Below are positions 18,098-26,748 of a stretch of DNA of 64,000 nucleotides, piece by piece. The stretch comes from CAVWDI01 sp963753725 (GTDB taxonomy: Bacteria; Chloroflexota; Anaerolineae; Anaerolineales; UBA4823). The stretch is from NCBI GenBank assembly GCA_963753725.1, contig CAVWDI010000001.1, positions 372,001 to 436,000 of the forward strand. The letters are read 5' to 3'. The stretch's first letter is position 1. Each line of letters begins with the position of its first letter. The translations under genes were made by a program, and so were the position numbers. The notes under the pieces were generated by a model. It saw nothing but the letters and a program-made list of their open reading frames with translations. It was not told the DNA's origin and made no database searches.

Positions 18098-21000
18098 ATG
18101 CTTAAGAAATTTGTTCATATTGTTGGGGGAGATCCTAACAAACGTGAAATCGAAAATTTTTCCAGTATTATCGATCAAATAAATGATCTCGAAACTAGTT
18201 ATGAGAATCTTGATGATCAAGCATTACATAATAAAACGCTTGAATTTCGGGGACGTTTGGCAGAAGGCATCCAGTTAGACGATATCCTGATTGAAGCTTT
18301 TGCAGCCGTACGTGAAGCCAGTAAACGATCGATTGGTTTGCGCCATTACGACATCCAACTGATCGGCGGCATCTCTCTCCACCAGGGCAAAATCGTGGAA
18401 ATGAAAACTGGGGAAGGCAAGACGCTCGTTGCCACCCTGCCCCTTTATCTCAATGCACTTACAGGGCGCGGGGTTCACCTGGTTACGGTTAATGATTACC
18501 TTGCTCGTCGAGATGCCCGCTGGATGGGTCCTGTATTTAATTTGCTGGGGATGACCGTTGGCGTGCTACAGATGGCTGCTCGAACAGAGAGCGGTCGCAA
18601 AGCATTTCTGGTTGATTTGGATCGTGAATCTACACATGAAGATCAACATCAATTACAAATGGTACCAAGAAGGCTTGCTTATGAAGCGGATATCACTTAT
18701 GGGACTAACAGTGAGTTCGGCTTCGATTATCTGCGCGATAACATGACTTCTAGACTTGAGGATCGTGTTCAGCGTGATTTTTATTATTCCATTATCGATG
18801 AGGTTGACAATGTGTTGATTGATGAGGCCAGGACCCCATTGATCATTTCTGGACCTGCCCAAGATGAAGCTGAGTGGTATCTCAGGACCTCCCAGGTTGT
18901 TAAGAAATTGAATCCCGAGGATTTTGAGGTCAACGAAAAAGACCGCTCAGTATTCCTTACAGAAATTGGAGAAACGCACGTCGAAGATCTGTTAGGGGTT
19001 ACTTTACGCGATCCTGACCGACCGGAAGATATCACACACGAACAAGCCAGGTTATTGGGTTATCTTGAACAATCACTACGAGCCCAATTCTTATACAAAC
19101 GTAATAAAGAATACCTTGTCCAGGGCGGAAAAGTTGTCATCGTTGATGAATTCACTGGTCGCTTAATGCCAGGTAGGCGCTGGTCAGATGGTTTACACCA
19201 GGCAGTTGAAGCCAAAGAAGGTGTGAAAGTTCAATCTGAATCTGTCACTTATGCCACCATAACAATACAAAATTATTTCCGTATGTATGAAAAACTAGCT
19301 GGTATGACCGGGACAGCGGTGACGGAAGCTGAGGAGTTCAATGAGATATATTCGTTGGACGTTTTAGCCATCCCGACAAACCTCGAGCACCAGGCATCCA
19401 GACCTGAATATGATCTAATGGAACTGGAAGATCGTGATGAGCAAGGTTATAAATTCCTATATTATTCACACAGCGAAGATCCCGATCACAAGCCAATTTT
19501 CTGGAAACGGAAAGATTACCCTGATGTTGTTTACCGAACTGAAGAAGCGAAATTGAGGGCCATTGCAACTGAGATTCTCCGTTATCATGCTTTGGGACGT
19601 CCAATTCTGCTCGGTACGACATCCGTGGAACTGTCCGAACGGATCTCAAACAGATTAAAGGCAGATTCGGTGCGTAGATTGGTGCAGGTGATTCTGCTTC
19701 GTGAAAATTGGATGCGTGCGAACCAGAGAGAACAAGATGGTCGTCAAATCTCAGAATTGGAATTCTTGAATGAAAAGCTGGGGAATCTGGACACAACCCA
19801 AATGCGCAAGATGGCGCGCGAATTGAATATGTCATTTAATCCTGAAGACCCAGCCAATATAATTTTCTTATCGGAAGTACTGAATATCCCCGAAAGTAAA
19901 AATCAACGCCTGGTAAATGATATTAAAGGCGGCATCTCCCACCAGGTACTGAACGCAAGAAAACATACCGAGGAAAGTCAAATAATTGCAGGTGCGGGGG
20001 CATTTGGTGGCGTCACAATTGCCACAAATATGGCAGGCCGCGGAGTTGATATTAAACTTGGTGGTGAGCTTGCTGAAGAAATCCTGTCCTCTGTCAATCG
20101 TGTATTGAAACGTGCTGGTTTTGAAGATGCGTTCGATATGACCATGCAAAAACGGCAGGCTGCTCTCAATGATCTCGATCATACTCAATTTGGAATATAC
20201 GAGACGGAAATAGATTATTTCTTGAAACATATCGATGAAATGGAGCAGGTCCGCGAATTAGGTGGGCTGCATGTGATCGGTTCAGAGAGACATGAAGCCC
20301 GGCGGATTGATAACCAACTTCGTGGACGCGCCGCTCGTCAAGGTGACCCGGGTTCATCCAGGTTCTACTTATCTATGGAAGATGAATTGATGCGTTTGTT
20401 TGGTGGGCAGCAAGCGGACGGTTTAATGCAGCGCATGAAAATCGATGATGCAATCCCACTCGAGGTTGGATTGGTCAGCCGCCTTGTTGAACAGTCTCAA
20501 AATCGAGTTGAAGGCGCCAACTTTGATATTCGTAAACACCTTCTAGAATATGATGATGTACTCAACTCACAGAGAGCGAAGATTTACGCACAGCGCAACC
20601 GCATTTTCACAAAAGACGATCTGACCGATGATGTTACTGAAATGCTGCGTGTGGAAGTAAACCGGCGAGTCCCAGAAGCTTTGGAAAACGAATTAGGGCC
20701 GTGGCAACTGCTCTCATGGTTGGACCAAATCCAACCAGCTATTACTGTAGATAGTTTGATGTTTCCACCCTATTCATTAAAACTATTGATTGATCACACA
20801 GTAAATTTGTTGGAGAGTGATGCAGGTCCAGACGAAGCGCGTCAAATGATCCTTTCGGTGGTTGAAAAGTCAATAGACGCAGAAAAGGAACATCTATTAG
20901 AAACCGTAGATCAATTGCTGTTTCAAACCCAGGAACGTATTGATAATCAAATATCGGAAAAGATCGAGATGCTTGAGACCTTCGTAGAAGGTTTATCCAT

Positions 21001-22219
21001 AATGGATCAATCTGAAATGCCAGGTCCAACAGAAATTACGTCCGAGTTAACTAGCTTGCTTCGCTTACCAATTTCACTATCGAAAGACCAGCAGCGTGTT
21101 CTGCTTGAAGAGCCTGAACTTCTTGAAGAAGACATTCAAGAACAATTGGAATCCACTTTAACTAAACAGGGAATCATTCGATTGATTGGGGCCATCGAAA
21201 GGAGAATTGAAGAAGGACTGGATATTAATGTAGATCAACTACCAATGAACGATTGGGGGAGTATTTCGGATATATTCTTAAGTGAAATCGAGAGAGTTTA
21301 CAACAACCGGATTGAGCGTTACATTGGAGATGGTGGTCAGGTGACAAAAGATCTGGACAAAGCTCTAGCCAAATATAAGGACACTTACAACCAGCAAATA
21401 TATCTCCAAATACTTCTATCCCTTCAGCAAGGAGCGCGTGCATCGTTCGACCGTAAGACTCACAAACGGATATGGCACCGTACTACTCGCTATACATATT
21501 TTTATTACGTTGCCAGCTTTTTAGAAAACCGCGAACAGGAAGAGATTATCGAAGATGTACTAAACCATCTGCAAAATGCTCGAGTTTTTATGCGTAAAAT
21601 CTGGGGACAAGCGGAATACAGCAGACTTGAATCATCTCCGGTTGGTGAATTGCCTGCAGTTACGAAATCTACTCTTGAAGGTGCGATTGAAGATAGTTCA
21701 TTTGTAATAAATGAAAATCAGCAAATTAAAGATTTACCTCAGGATCAAAGAGAAACCCTGATTGATGAACTAGGACGGTATGCTTTAACTGAAATTTACC
21801 GCCAACTACTGCTGAGCATTATCTCCGAACTATGGGTAGAATATCTCACTCAAATGGAAGCCCTGCGGGTGACCATTGGCCTAGAAGCCTATGCACAACG
21901 AGATCCGCTTGTACAATACAAAAATAAGGCCTATGGATTATTCGAAGAACTTTTGAATAATATGCGTTTGAGTGTAGTTTCTCGGATGTTTACATACCGG
22001 CCAAAGGATTTCAGCCGGGCACAATCGGCACGAGGTCGTGAGGATAATTTGATTATTGAAGGTGGACAAAGAGTATCCGAACCAGACCCGCAGCTCTCCG
22101 AGACGACCGAAACCCAACAAGATCAACCCTTCGAGGAAGCTAAACCAGTAGTTGAAACGCCATCAGACAAGGGTACATCGCGTTCGTCAAAACGACGTCG
22201 GCGACGCAAGAAAAAATAA
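18098..22219 (+). CDS. secA: Preprotein translocase ATPase SecA, unusually long
   Basis: A 1373-residue SecA, the motor that pushes unfolded preproteins through SecYEG. Walker A is 'MKTGEGKT' (residues 102-109), Walker B region 'IIDEVDNVLIDEARTP', preprotein-crosslinking part 'EGVKVQSESVTYATIT', second nucleotide domain 'TIATNMAGRGVDIKLGG' and 'GSERHEARRIDNQLRGRA'. The usual C-terminal helical part ends with 'ALRVTIGLEAYAQRDPLVQY' and 'RLSVVSRMFTY'. E. coli SecA has 901 residues; the excess lies in an insert of about 100 residues in nucleotide domain 2 (about 520-610) and one of roughly 350-400 residues between the helical scaffold and its C-terminal end (about 850-1240), rich in Glu/Leu helices. 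The Cys-rich zinc motif that binds SecB is absent; the tail ends in a run of Arg/Lys. Intact frame; expressed from its own promoter. Confidence 0.95.
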   Translation: MLKKFVHIVGGDPNKREIENFSSIIDQINDLETSYENLDDQALHNKTLEFRGRLAEGIQLDDILIEAFAAVREASKRSIGLRHYDIQLIGGISLHQGKIVEMKTGEGKTLVATLPLYLNALTGRGVHLVTVNDYLARRDARWMGPVFNLLGMTVGVLQMAARTESGRKAFLVDLDRESTHEDQHQLQMVPRRLAYEADITYGTNSEFGFDYLRDNMTSRLEDRVQRDFYYSIIDEVDNVLIDEARTPLIISGPAQDEAEWYLRTSQVVKKLNPEDFEVNEKDRSVFLTEIGETHVEDLLGVTLRDPDRPEDITHEQARLLGYLEQSLRAQFLYKRNKEYLVQGGKVVIVDEFTGRLMPGRRWSDGLHQAVEAKEGVKVQSESVTYATITIQNYFRMYEKLAGMTGTAVTEAEEFNEIYSLDVLAIPTNLEHQASRPEYDLMELEDRDEQGYKFLYYSHSEDPDHKPIFWKRKDYPDVVYRTEEAKLRAIATEILRYHALGRPILLGTTSVELSERISNRLKADSVRRLVQVILLRENWMRANQREQDGRQISELEFLNEKLGNLDTTQMRKMARELNMSFNPEDPANIIFLSEVLNIPESKNQRLVNDIKGGISHQVLNARKHTEESQIIAGAGAFGGVTIATNMAGRGVDIKLGGELAEEILSSVNRVLKRAGFEDAFDMTMQKRQAALNDLDHTQFGIYETEIDYFLKHIDEMEQVRELGGLHVIGSERHEARRIDNQLRGRAARQGDPGSSRFYLSMEDELMRLFGGQQADGLMQRMKIDDAIPLEVGLVSRLVEQSQNRVEGANFDIRKHLLEYDDVLNSQRAKIYAQRNRIFTKDDLTDDVTEMLRVEVNRRVPEALENELGPWQLLSWLDQIQPAITVDSLMFPPYSLKLLIDHTVNLLESDAGPDEARQMILSVVEKSIDAEKEHLLETVDQLLFQTQERIDNQISEKIEMLETFVEGLSIMDQSEMPGPTEITSELTSLLRLPISLSKDQQRVLLEEPELLEEDIQEQLESTLTKQGIIRLIGAIERRIEEGLDINVDQLPMNDWGSISDIFLSEIERVYNNRIERYIGDGGQVTKDLDKALAKYKDTYNQQIYLQILLSLQQGARASFDRKTHKRIWHRTTRYTYFYYVASFLENREQEEIIEDVLNHLQNARVFMRKIWGQAEYSRLESSPVGELPAVTKSTLEGAIEDSSFVINENQQIKDLPQDQRETLIDELGRYALTEIYRQLLLSIISELWVEYLTQMEALRVTIGLEAYAQRDPLVQYKNKAYGLFEELLNNMRLSVVSRMFTYRPKDFSRAQSARGREDNLIIEGGQRVSEPDPQLSETTETQQDQPFEEAKPVVETPSDKGTSRSSKRRRRRKKK

Positions 22220-22248
22220 ATTAAGCAATATATTAGGGGAAAACATCA

Positions 22249-22274
22249 GGCTTGCTTAGAATAAACAGCAAGCC
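22249..22274. terminator. Terminator hairpin between convergent secA and mutM
   Basis: An eight-base stem GGCTTGCT / AGCAAGCC with a ten-base loop, followed on the plus strand by CGTTTATTTAT. It lies 30 bases after the secA stop and just before the mutM stop, so it could serve both strands. Confidence 0.65.
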
Positions 22275-22281
22275 CGTTTAT

Positions 22282-23109
22282 TTATGGATTCGGTAAAGGT
22301 TGGCAACCAGGGCAAAAGTGTGTCCCGCGCTGCCCGACAACAATGCGTTCTATCTCTACCCCGCAAACCTGGCAGGGCTCACCTTCCCGTTGGTAAACAC
22401 GAAAGTAATTTTGATAATCGCCGCCCCTGTAAACCCAATCTATACTCGCGCCGTTATTCTTTATACCCTCCAAAAGAACACTGCGTATACATTCCCACAA
22501 ACGATCGCTCTGTTGGCGTGTGACTTGATCTGATTTCAACAATGGGTGTATTTTGGCGCAATGCAATGCCTCATCGGTATAAATATTCCCCATACCAGCC
22601 AGGAATTTTTGATCCAGCAGTAGAGGCTTTATTTGCCGGTGGTGATTGTTTAATCCCTTGAAAAATTTACCAGGTATAAATTCATCGGACAATGGTTCAG
22701 GTCCTAAAGCTCCAAGGACACCGCTGGTTTCAGTCAACAACCATACTCTGCCGAATTTGCGCGCATCAACAAAAACTAATCTGATTCCTTCATCCAGATC
22801 CAGTACTATCCGGTGGTGTTTTCCTAAAGGTTCATCCAATGGTTCGATTAATAAATCCCCGCTCATTCGAAGATGAATTAACAGGTAATAATCAGATAGA
22901 ACCAAATTTAAAAATTTTCCTCTACGCTCAACATCTTTGATCGTTTGAGTTAAAATCTTAACCCTGAAAACTGAGGGGGCAGGATCCGCGATGGTCCGCT
23001 CCCATAAAACTTCCGCCCCAACGATTTTCCTGTTAATCAAAGATGGGCTGTTAAGCCCACCATTTCTCAAAATCCGACGGATCGTTTCAACCTCAGGAAG
23101 TTCCGGCAT
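22282..23109 (-). CDS. mutM: Formamidopyrimidine-DNA glycosylase
   Basis: A 275-residue base-excision repair enzyme that removes 8-oxoguanine and ring-opened purines and cuts the abasic site. It starts MPELPEVETIRR; after loss of Met, Pro is the catalytic nucleophile and Glu its partner. The conserved Lys/Met loop reads 'LLIHLRMSGDLLIE'. The helix-two-turn-helix is 'FLAGMGNIYTDEALHCAKIHP', and the C-terminal zinc finger has four Cys (C-x2-C ... C-x2-C in 'EPCQVCG' and 'HFCPGCQ'). Length is normal. Its ATG is only two bases after the stop of prs, so it is the second gene of a prs-mutM operon on the minus strand. Confidence 0.95.
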   Translation of the reverse strand: MPELPEVETIRRILRNGGLNSPSLINRKIVGAEVLWERTIADPAPSVFRVKILTQTIKDVERRGKFLNLVLSDYYLLIHLRMSGDLLIEPLDEPLGKHHRIVLDLDEGIRLVFVDARKFGRVWLLTETSGVLGALGPEPLSDEFIPGKFFKGLNNHHRQIKPLLLDQKFLAGMGNIYTDEALHCAKIHPLLKSDQVTRQQSDRLWECIRSVLLEGIKNNGASIDWVYRGGDYQNYFRVYQREGEPCQVCGVEIERIVVGQRGTHFCPGCQPLPNP

Positions 23110-23111
23110 GA

Positions 23112-24104
23112 TTATTCGTGGAACATTTCACCCACACTGCGGCCCTCATGAGCACGCAAAATGACCTCCCCAAGCAGCGGCGCAATAGATAAAACCGTTA
23201 ATTTATCTTTTAATGTATCTCGATGATTGTATGGAATCGGGATCGTATCTGTTGTTATAATTTCCTTTACAGGGAGATCTTCCAAGCGCTTGATGGCAGG
23301 TTGTGATAGCACAGGATGGACAAATACGATGTATACATCCCTGGCATTTTTTTCCTTTACGAGCTTCACAGCTCCCGCCATTGATCCAGCCGTGTCGACT
23401 TCATCGTCCACGATAATCACATCCCGGTTCTCAACCGATCCTATCAAGGTCAGCGCTTCGGCAGGATCAGCATTATTCCTTCTTCGTTTTTCAACGAAAG
23501 CTATAGGTGCCCCCATTTTTGCCGCGAAGTTACGACCTTTTTTAGCAAAACCTAAATCTGCTGCGACAACTACTGGATCTGCCATTTGCGGTATTAGTGT
23601 TAGGACGTAATCAGTAATCAAATGAAAGGCCGTTAATACATCCCCTGGAATTGAGAAGAAGCCCTGAATCTGACCAGCGTGTAAATCCAGTGTGATATAC
23701 CGGTCGGCTCCAGCCACTTCAATCATATCCGTAATCAACCTCGCAGTAATGGGTACACGCGGCATATCTTTTTTATCCGAACGAGCGTATGCAAGATAAG
23801 GGGTTACTGCTGTTATCCGTCCCGCTGAATCTAATCGCAGAGTTTGCAGCAAGATTAATAATTCCATCAAGTTGCGATGTATTGGCGGCGCGCTGGTTTG
23901 GATCACAAACACATCCTGTCCTCGCACACTCTCATTCAATTTCACAAAGATATTTTCGTTAGAAAATTGAACTAAATCACGCCCGCTCAAAGTCAGATTT
24001 AAATACTGCGCAATTTTGTTCGCCAACTCTGGTGAGGCTCTGCCGGAAAACAGCTTAATATCTCCGTACATTCCACAATCGCGGGCACTACGATGACTGG
24101 CCAT
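23112..24104 (-). CDS. prs: Ribose-phosphate pyrophosphokinase
   Basis: A 330-residue PRPP synthetase, which transfers pyrophosphate from ATP to ribose 5-phosphate for nucleotide, His and Trp synthesis. Motifs: 'KLFSGRASPELANKIAQYL' at the start, 'VFVIQTSAPPIHRNLMELL', the ATP loop region 'PYLAYARSDKKDMPR', and the PRPP-binding 'DVIIVDDEVDTAGSMAGAV'. Usual homologues start close to 'MYGDIKLFSG' (Met13 here), but the ATG at 24104 has a good GAAAGGAAAG ribosome site, so the 12-residue N-terminal extension may be real. It is immediately followed by mutM (two-base gap). Confidence 0.93.
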   Translation of the reverse strand: MASHRSARDCGMYGDIKLFSGRASPELANKIAQYLNLTLSGRDLVQFSNENIFVKLNESVRGQDVFVIQTSAPPIHRNLMELLILLQTLRLDSAGRITAVTPYLAYARSDKKDMPRVPITARLITDMIEVAGADRYITLDLHAGQIQGFFSIPGDVLTAFHLITDYVLTLIPQMADPVVVAADLGFAKKGRNFAAKMGAPIAFVEKRRRNNADPAEALTLIGSVENRDVIIVDDEVDTAGSMAGAVKLVKEKNARDVYIVFVHPVLSQPAIKRLEDLPVKEIITTDTIPIPYNHRDTLKDKLTVLSIAPLLGEVILRAHEGRSVGEMFHE

Positions 24105-24285
24105 AGGATGTCTTTCCTTTCAAATCATTCCAGGTTCCATTTTCACATTATATTACAACAACCAAAAGACTGATCGCGAATACTCTCGGAAAAGTTTATC
24201 TGCGCTTTAAGAAAATTCCTGGGTTTTCACTCTTCTGGTTTTTTGCACACCATGCAAATTTCATGCTGAAAACGAATATTAATTT

Positions 24286-25362
24286 TCAATTCTTATTTTC
24301 TTTGGTCAGGGAATTTACCGCCTGTAATGGGGAAATTTTACGATCGAATACATCGTTTAATACTTCGACATAGTGCTCCTTCGAAATCAATTCCTGCCAC
24401 TTGTGAACAAGTGTCTCGTGTAGGAGCATATTTACTTCTGATTCTAATCGTTCATGTTCACGATCCTGCCATAGTCCCAATTCCAGCAGATATTCACGAT
24501 GCCTCAGAATCAATTCTATCAGTTCCGGCACACCCATTCCATCCGTTGCGATCGTCCTCTGAATGGGTGGTATCCATTCGTGAGGCTCCTCCGACTGGAT
24601 TGGGGAATTTGAACCGTCATCTTCAGTTTGAGGGACGCCCCAGTTCTTTTCATCAATTATTTTCCCATGATGTTTTTGCGCATCTTTGGCAGCCGGATAT
24701 CCTAAGTGGAGCATTCCCCGTAATGCGCTTTCGGTAGCTTCAACCCCAGCAATATCTGCTTTATTCACTACTAAGATATCTGCAATTTCTAATATTCCAG
24801 CTTTTATCGCCTGAATATCGTCGCCTAAACCTGGGGATTCGATAACCACGGTTGTGTGAGCCAATTTCGCAATATCCACTTCCGCCTGACCCACACCTAC
24901 CGTCTCGATCAGAATGATATTAAAACCAGCCGCATCCAGAACCTGTGCTGCACTAACAGTTGCCTTCGCTAACCCGCCCAAAGAACCCCGCGCAGCCATC
25001 GACCGGATAAAGATACCCGGATCACCGCTTAAATCCCGCATGCGAATGCGGTCACCTAAAATTGCGCCTCCTGTGAATGGACTGGAAGGATCAACCGCGA
25101 TAATTGCTACTGTAGGGGTAAATTTTGAAGTGCTTGACTGGTCGTTCTGGATTCCGCGCCTCAAGAATAAAGCAATCTGGTTCACCAGAGATGATTTGCC
25201 GGTTCCTGGCGCTCCTGTTACTCCGATGAGATGTGCCTGACCAGTCGATGGGTAAAGCTCGCTTAATACCTCCCGACCTGCTTGCGTATTATTTTCCACC
25301 CAGGTAAGTAAGCGCGCTGTCGCTAAGCGGTTTCCCTCCAATACAGATTGGGCGATTGACAT
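24286..25362 (-). CDS. meaB: MeaB/ArgK-type GTPase, chaperone of B12-dependent acyl-CoA mutase
   Basis: A 358-residue G3E-family GTPase. P-loop 'GVTGAPGTGKSSLVNQIA', Walker B region 'AIIAVDPSSPFTGGAILGDR', 'FIRSMAARGSLGGL', 'IETVGVGQAEVDIA', and base-recognition 'VVNKADIAG'. These match MeaB, which gates adenosylcobalamin delivery and protects methylmalonyl- or isobutyryl-CoA mutase from inactivation. A non-conserved, charged insert of about 45 residues (from 'AAKDAQKHHGKI' to 'EEPHEWIPP') follows the G domain. The gene starts five bases after the stop of the B12-binding subunit gene, so both are made from one message; the large mutase subunit is 13 kb away. Confidence 0.93.
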   Translation of the reverse strand: MSIAQSVLEGNRLATARLLTWVENNTQAGREVLSELYPSTGQAHLIGVTGAPGTGKSSLVNQIALFLRRGIQNDQSSTSKFTPTVAIIAVDPSSPFTGGAILGDRIRMRDLSGDPGIFIRSMAARGSLGGLAKATVSAAQVLDAAGFNIILIETVGVGQAEVDIAKLAHTTVVIESPGLGDDIQAIKAGILEIADILVVNKADIAGVEATESALRGMLHLGYPAAKDAQKHHGKIIDEKNWGVPQTEDDGSNSPIQSEEPHEWIPPIQRTIATDGMGVPELIELILRHREYLLELGLWQDREHERLESEVNMLLHETLVHKWQELISKEHYVEVLNDVFDRKISPLQAVNSLTKENKN

Positions 25363-25367
25363 AGAAA

Positions 25368-25778
25368 TTACTGCGTTCTTGCTTCGCTCAGGGATCTTTC
25401 TAAATCATCCACAATGTCTGTGGTACGCGTACCGGGGCCGTAAATTCCACTTATCCCCATCGCTTTTAACTGGGGAATATCTTCATCCGGAATGATCCCG
25501 CCTAAAAATACCTTTACACGTTCTTGTTCGTTCTCTTTCAATAATTGCATAATTTTCGGGACGAGCGTCATATGAGCCCCGGATAGGATTGAAATTCCGA
25601 CCGCATCCACATCCTCCTGTAATGCGCCTTCGGCGATCATCTCTGGGGTCTGGCGAAGTCCGGTATAAATAACTTCCATCCCCGCATCACGCAGCGCACG
25701 CGCAACAACTTTCGCGCCCCGGTCATGACCATCTAAACCAGGTTTGGCGATCAGAACTCGTATCTTTTGTTCATTCAT
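25368..25778 (-). CDS. Acyl-CoA mutase small subunit, cobalamin-binding domain
   Basis: A 136-residue stand-alone B12-binding domain. The base-off/His-on signature is complete: D16-x-H18-x-x-G21 ('GLDGHDRGAKV'), S63-x-L65 ('GISILSGAH') and GG at 93-94 ('VFLGGIIP'). The 'VIYTGLRQTPEMI' stretch is typical of mutase C-terminal domains, so it is the partner of the large subunit at 9310-11028, either methylmalonyl- or, as the large subunit suggests, isobutyryl-CoA mutase (IcmB-like). It lies directly upstream of meaB in a two-gene unit on the minus strand. No fused GTPase domain is present, unlike IcmF. Confidence 0.93.
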   Translation of the reverse strand: MNEQKIRVLIAKPGLDGHDRGAKVVARALRDAGMEVIYTGLRQTPEMIAEGALQEDVDAVGISILSGAHMTLVPKIMQLLKENEQERVKVFLGGIIPDEDIPQLKAMGISGIYGPGTRTTDIVDDLERSLSEARTQ

Positions 25779-26009
25779 TATTTTTATTGAGAGAAAAAAT
25801 TTTCGTGGTCAAATTCTCGTAACGAACACCCTTAAATCGATTATACCGCGTTACTTATTTTTTTCAGATAGCTATTTTTAGAATCATGCATGCTTGAATT
25901 ACTAATTATGTTTTTCAATATTCCATTCCTTAGACGGCTAAATTGTGTAATATAATTAGATAAATATTGTCATAAAATGATTGTAGTTTTTCGATTGAAA
26001 AGGAATTAA

Positions 26010-26572
26010 TTGATGAACAACCCAGCAAACCTTGAGGACAAAGGGGTACTCGTTATGGTCGGAACCCGTAAAGGGGGGTTTGTGTTCAGTTCAGAATACT
26101 CCAGGAAGAAATGGCGCATGAGCGATTTAATGTTTAGAATGTACTCTTCCAACAAAACCACTGCGGGATTTACCGCAGCGACGATGGTGGGGACGATTGG
26201 ATAGAAATCGGAGCAGAAAAATTACCCAGCCGCTTCGGTTTTCCTATCATTGTTCACCCAAATGAGCCCGATACTGTCTATATGGTTCTTGAAGAAGGCG
26301 ATGACTACCGTTTGAGCATCGATGCAGAGTTTTCAGTCTGGCGGACAAGAGATAAGGGCAATACCTGGAAAAAACTGGATAATAGTTTACCCGATCGTGC
26401 ATACCTTGTCGTTCTGCGCCAGGCAACCGCGATGGACAATTTAGACCAGGCAGGGATTTACCTGGGTACATCAACCGGTCAGATATTTCACAGCCGGGAT
26501 TCTGGCGATACTTGGGAACTTCTTGCGGATTTTTTCCCGCCTATTTACTCGATAAACGTTTCGGTTATCTAG
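26010..26572 (+). pseudogene. BNR/sialidase-like repeat protein, internally deleted and frameshifted
   Basis: The start 'VLVMVGTRKGGFVFSS' with 'KKWRMSDLMF' and the end part with BNR-type Asp-box repeats ('CGIYRSDDGGDDWIEIGAE', 'SVWRTRDKGNTWKKLD', 'IFHSRDSGDTWELLADFFP') belong to the same family of stand-alone beta-propeller proteins, usually about 360-380 residues. Here the N-terminal 45 residues run straight into the C-terminal 130 with a frame change near 26150, so roughly the middle half of the propeller is missing. A propeller with blades lost should not fold, so this is a real pseudogene and not just a reading error. The preceding AAAAGGAATT is a plausible ribosome site relic. Confidence 0.75.
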
Positions 26573-26748
26573 TATTGCCTTCCAATTAAAAATTCGATAT
26601 CACAATATACAAGATTCCATTCAATTTGAACTACCTGTATCAATGGTGTATAAGATCATTTGCGTACAATACTTGCAACATTCAAACTTAATAATTTTTA
26701 CGCGTAATCAATTGGGAACGTTTTCTTTCCAAAATTCGTCAAATAAAT

